Assembly: GCF_025628985.1 (NCBI RefSeq)
Contig: NZ_JAOTEM010000002.1
Location: forward strand, 124,001-188,000
DNA from: Chryseobacterium edaphi
GTDB lineage: Bacteria; Bacteroidota; Bacteroidia; Flavobacteriales; Weeksellaceae
Direction: 5' to 3'
DNA length: 64,000 nucleotides
This document shows positions 62,636-64,000 of this stretch, piece by piece. Position 1 is the stretch's first letter. The number at the start of each line of letters is the position of its first letter. The notes under the pieces are model-generated. The model saw only the letters and a list, made by a program, of their open reading frames with translations, ran no database searches and was not told the origin of the DNA. The translations under genes were made by a program, and so were the position numbers.

Positions 62636-64000
62636 TTAATGAGCAAGATTCGCAAAGAAATCATTTCCTTTATCATCTGTAATGATGAATGCAGGGAAAT
62701 CTTTGACCTCAATCTTTCTTACTGCTTCCATTCCTAATTCCGGGAAATCTACCACCTCAACAGATAAAATATTGTCTTTTGCTAAAATTGCAGCCGGTCC
62801 ACCGATCGAACCGATGTAGAAACCACCGTATTTGTTACAAGCGTTGGTAACATCAGCTGTTCTGTTTCCTTTTGCCAACATTACCATACTTCCGCCGTGA
62901 CTTTGGAATTCATCTACATAAACATCCATTCTTCCTGCAGTTGTAGGTCCGAAACTTCCTGAAGCCATTCCTTCCGGAGTTTTTGCAGGTCCTGCGTAAT
63001 AAATCGGGTGATTCTTGAAATATTCAGGCATTGGCTGTCCGGAATCTAATAATTCTTTAATTTTTGCGTGAGCGATATCTCTTGCAACGATTAAAGTTCC
63101 GTTTAATTTTAATCTTGTTTTGATTGGATATTTTGAAAGTTCAGCCAAAATTTCCGGCATTGGTTTATTTAAATCAATCTCAACCGCCTCTTCCAAATGT
63201 GGTGGCGTTGCAGGTAAAAATCTTTTCGGATCTTGTTCCAATTGCTCCAGAAAAATTCCGTCTTTCGTGATTTTCCCTTTAATATTTCTGTCAGCTGAAC
63301 AAGAAACTCCCATTCCAACCGGACAAGAAGCTGCGTGACGTGGAAGTCTGATTACTCGAACATCGTGAGTCAAATATTTTCCGCCAAACTGAGCACCAAT
63401 CGCACTTTCCTGGCAGATTTTCTGAACTTTTGCTTCCCATTCCAGATCTCTGAAAGCCTGTCCAGCTTCATTTCCTTCTGTCGGAAGATTGTCATAATAT
63501 TTTGCAGAAGCTTTTTTCACAGCAGCTAAATTCGCTTCAGCAGAAGTTCCACCGATGACCAAAGCTAAGTGATAAGGCGGACAGGCCGCTGTTCCCAAGT
63601 CTGAAATTCTCTCCTTAACAAAAGCCTCCAAAGATTTTTCGTTCAGTAAAGACTTCGTTTTCTGATAAAGGAAAGTTTTATTGGCAGAACCTCCACCTTT
63701 CGTCAAGAATAAAAATTCGTAATAATTTCCTTTTTTAGCATAAATATCAATTTGCGCAGGAAGATTTGAACCAGAATTTTTCTCATCAAACATCGTTAAA
63801 GGAACGACCTGAGAATATCTTAAATTTCTTTTTTGGTAAGTATTGTAGATTCCTTTGCTTAAATATTCCCCGTCTTCAACTCCTGTGTAAACATTTTCTC
63901 CTTTTTTACCCATCACAATCGCCGTTCCTGTATCTTGGCAAGAAGGCAAAGCTCCCTCAACCGCTACAGCAGCATTTTGTAATAAATTATAAGCAACAAA
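62636..64000 (-). CDS. fumA: Class I fumarate hydratase (5' part beyond window)
   Basis: A TCA-cycle [4Fe-4S] enzyme interconverting fumarate and malate. 454 residues are present; the start lies beyond the right edge, so roughly 80-90 N-terminal residues of the usual ~540 are missing. Cluster and catalytic motifs are seen: [33 protein letters not shown] (about 140 residues on) and [14 protein letters not shown], plus the C-terminal [20 protein letters not shown] and [14 protein letters not shown]. It is of the two-domain FumA/FumB type rather than the class II FumC. FumA-type enzymes are oxygen sensitive. Confidence 0.93.
   Translation of the reverse strand, partial: FVAYNLLQNAAVAVEGALPSCQDTGTAIVMGKKGENVYTGVEDGEYLSKGIYNTYQKRNLRYSQVVPLTMFDEKNSGSNLPAQIDIYAKKGNYYEFLFLTKGGGSANKTFLYQKTKSLLNEKSLEAFVKERISDLGTAACPPYHLALVIGGTSAEANLAAVKKASAKYYDNLPTEGNEAGQAFRDLEWEAKVQKICQESAIGAQFGGKYLTHDVRVIRLPRHAASCPVGMGVSCSADRNIKGKITKDGIFLEQLEQDPKRFLPATPPHLEEAVEIDLNKPMPEILAELSKYPIKTRLKLNGTLIVARDIAHAKIKELLDSGQPMPEYFKNHPIYYAGPAKTPEGMASGSFGPTTAGRMDVYVDEFQSHGGSMVMLAKGNRTADVTNACNKYGGFYIGSIGGPAAILAKDNILSVEVVDFPELGMEAVRKIEVKDFPAFIITDDKGNDFFANLAH

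Noticed and set aside
1..64000. CRISPR array, tRNA, rRNA, transposase or prophage
   Set aside because: None seen by eye. The repeats present are too few and irregular for CRISPR, and no transposase-like protein is encoded. A tRNAscan run would be decisive for tRNA.

Overview
The window looks like a chromosomal segment from a flavobacterium of the Chryseobacterium type (Bacteroidota, Weeksellaceae). The basis is the AT-rich sequence, the Bacteroidota promoter grammar (TTG, then 17-20 nt, then TAnnTTTG, with little sign of Shine-Dalgarno sites), secreted proteins with type IX secretion (T9SS) C-terminal domains, a fused CcoN-CcoO oxidase subunit, and short G/T-rich intergenic repeats of a kind I associate with this group. 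I saw no rRNA, tRNA, CRISPR array, transposase or prophage.

Layout. 1-423 is the 5' part of panB. 484-10144 is a complete cbb3 cytochrome oxidase locus: a divergent Crp/Fnr-type regulator, then ccoI, ccoS, ccoNO, ccoQ, ccoP, ccoG, ccoH/fixH and a TauE/SafE-like membrane protein, with a strong terminator between ccoP and ccoG. 10179-13177 holds a secreted hydrolase, serS and a lipoprotein. 13211-19322 is a surface-glycan block (AsnB-like amidotransferase, flippase, glycosyltransferase, polytopic membrane protein) also containing a conserved 162-aa protein. 19349-24780 holds a two-gene Fe-S redox module, an MCE/MlaD protein and a PpiD-like chaperone. 25037-35720 holds lon, an AI-2E-type permease, a DoxX protein, an acyl-CoA dehydrogenase, a DUF4349 lipoprotein, pgi, a RelE/ParE-type toxin-antitoxin pair, folD and queE. 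35761-39350 is a polyprenyl-phosphate sugar transferase, MlaE, MlaF and a beta-barrel protein. 39386-43018 has a small membrane protein, an M48 lipoprotein protease, a DUF4251 lipoprotein, meaB and two tandem mono-haem lipoprotein cytochromes.

43040-48101 is the most unusual part. On the minus strand, in transcription order, it holds a self-contained unit for a 25-codon ORF (perfect promoter and terminator), a ~90-bp repeat element, paired inverted repeats that look like operators, an unrecognised 250-aa very basic protein, an RNA ligase gene (rtcB) interrupted by one in-frame TGA next to its metal-binding Asp/Cys motif, a second, inverted copy of the repeat, a PrfH-type release factor, a TPR protein and a dipeptide epimerase. 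RtcB-PrfH pairs are known to repair and rescue ribosomes cut at the decoding centre. The in-frame stop in a full-length, otherwise undamaged and locally GC-rich rtcB next to a release-factor gene raises the possibility of recoding, although a recent nonsense mutation or base error is the simplest alternative.

48176-64000 holds a stress-type protein, the methylmalonyl-CoA mutase large subunit (partner of MeaB), a secreted protein, a prolyl oligopeptidase, a ParDE pair with a palindrome in its promoter, prfA, two T9SS cargo proteins (a GH13 amylase/pullulanase and a FISUMP-domain protein), an AraC regulator, a small His-tailed membrane protein and the 3' part of a class I fumarase gene. Overall this is respiratory, envelope and central-metabolism core genome with one RNA-repair island and two toxin-antitoxin modules.
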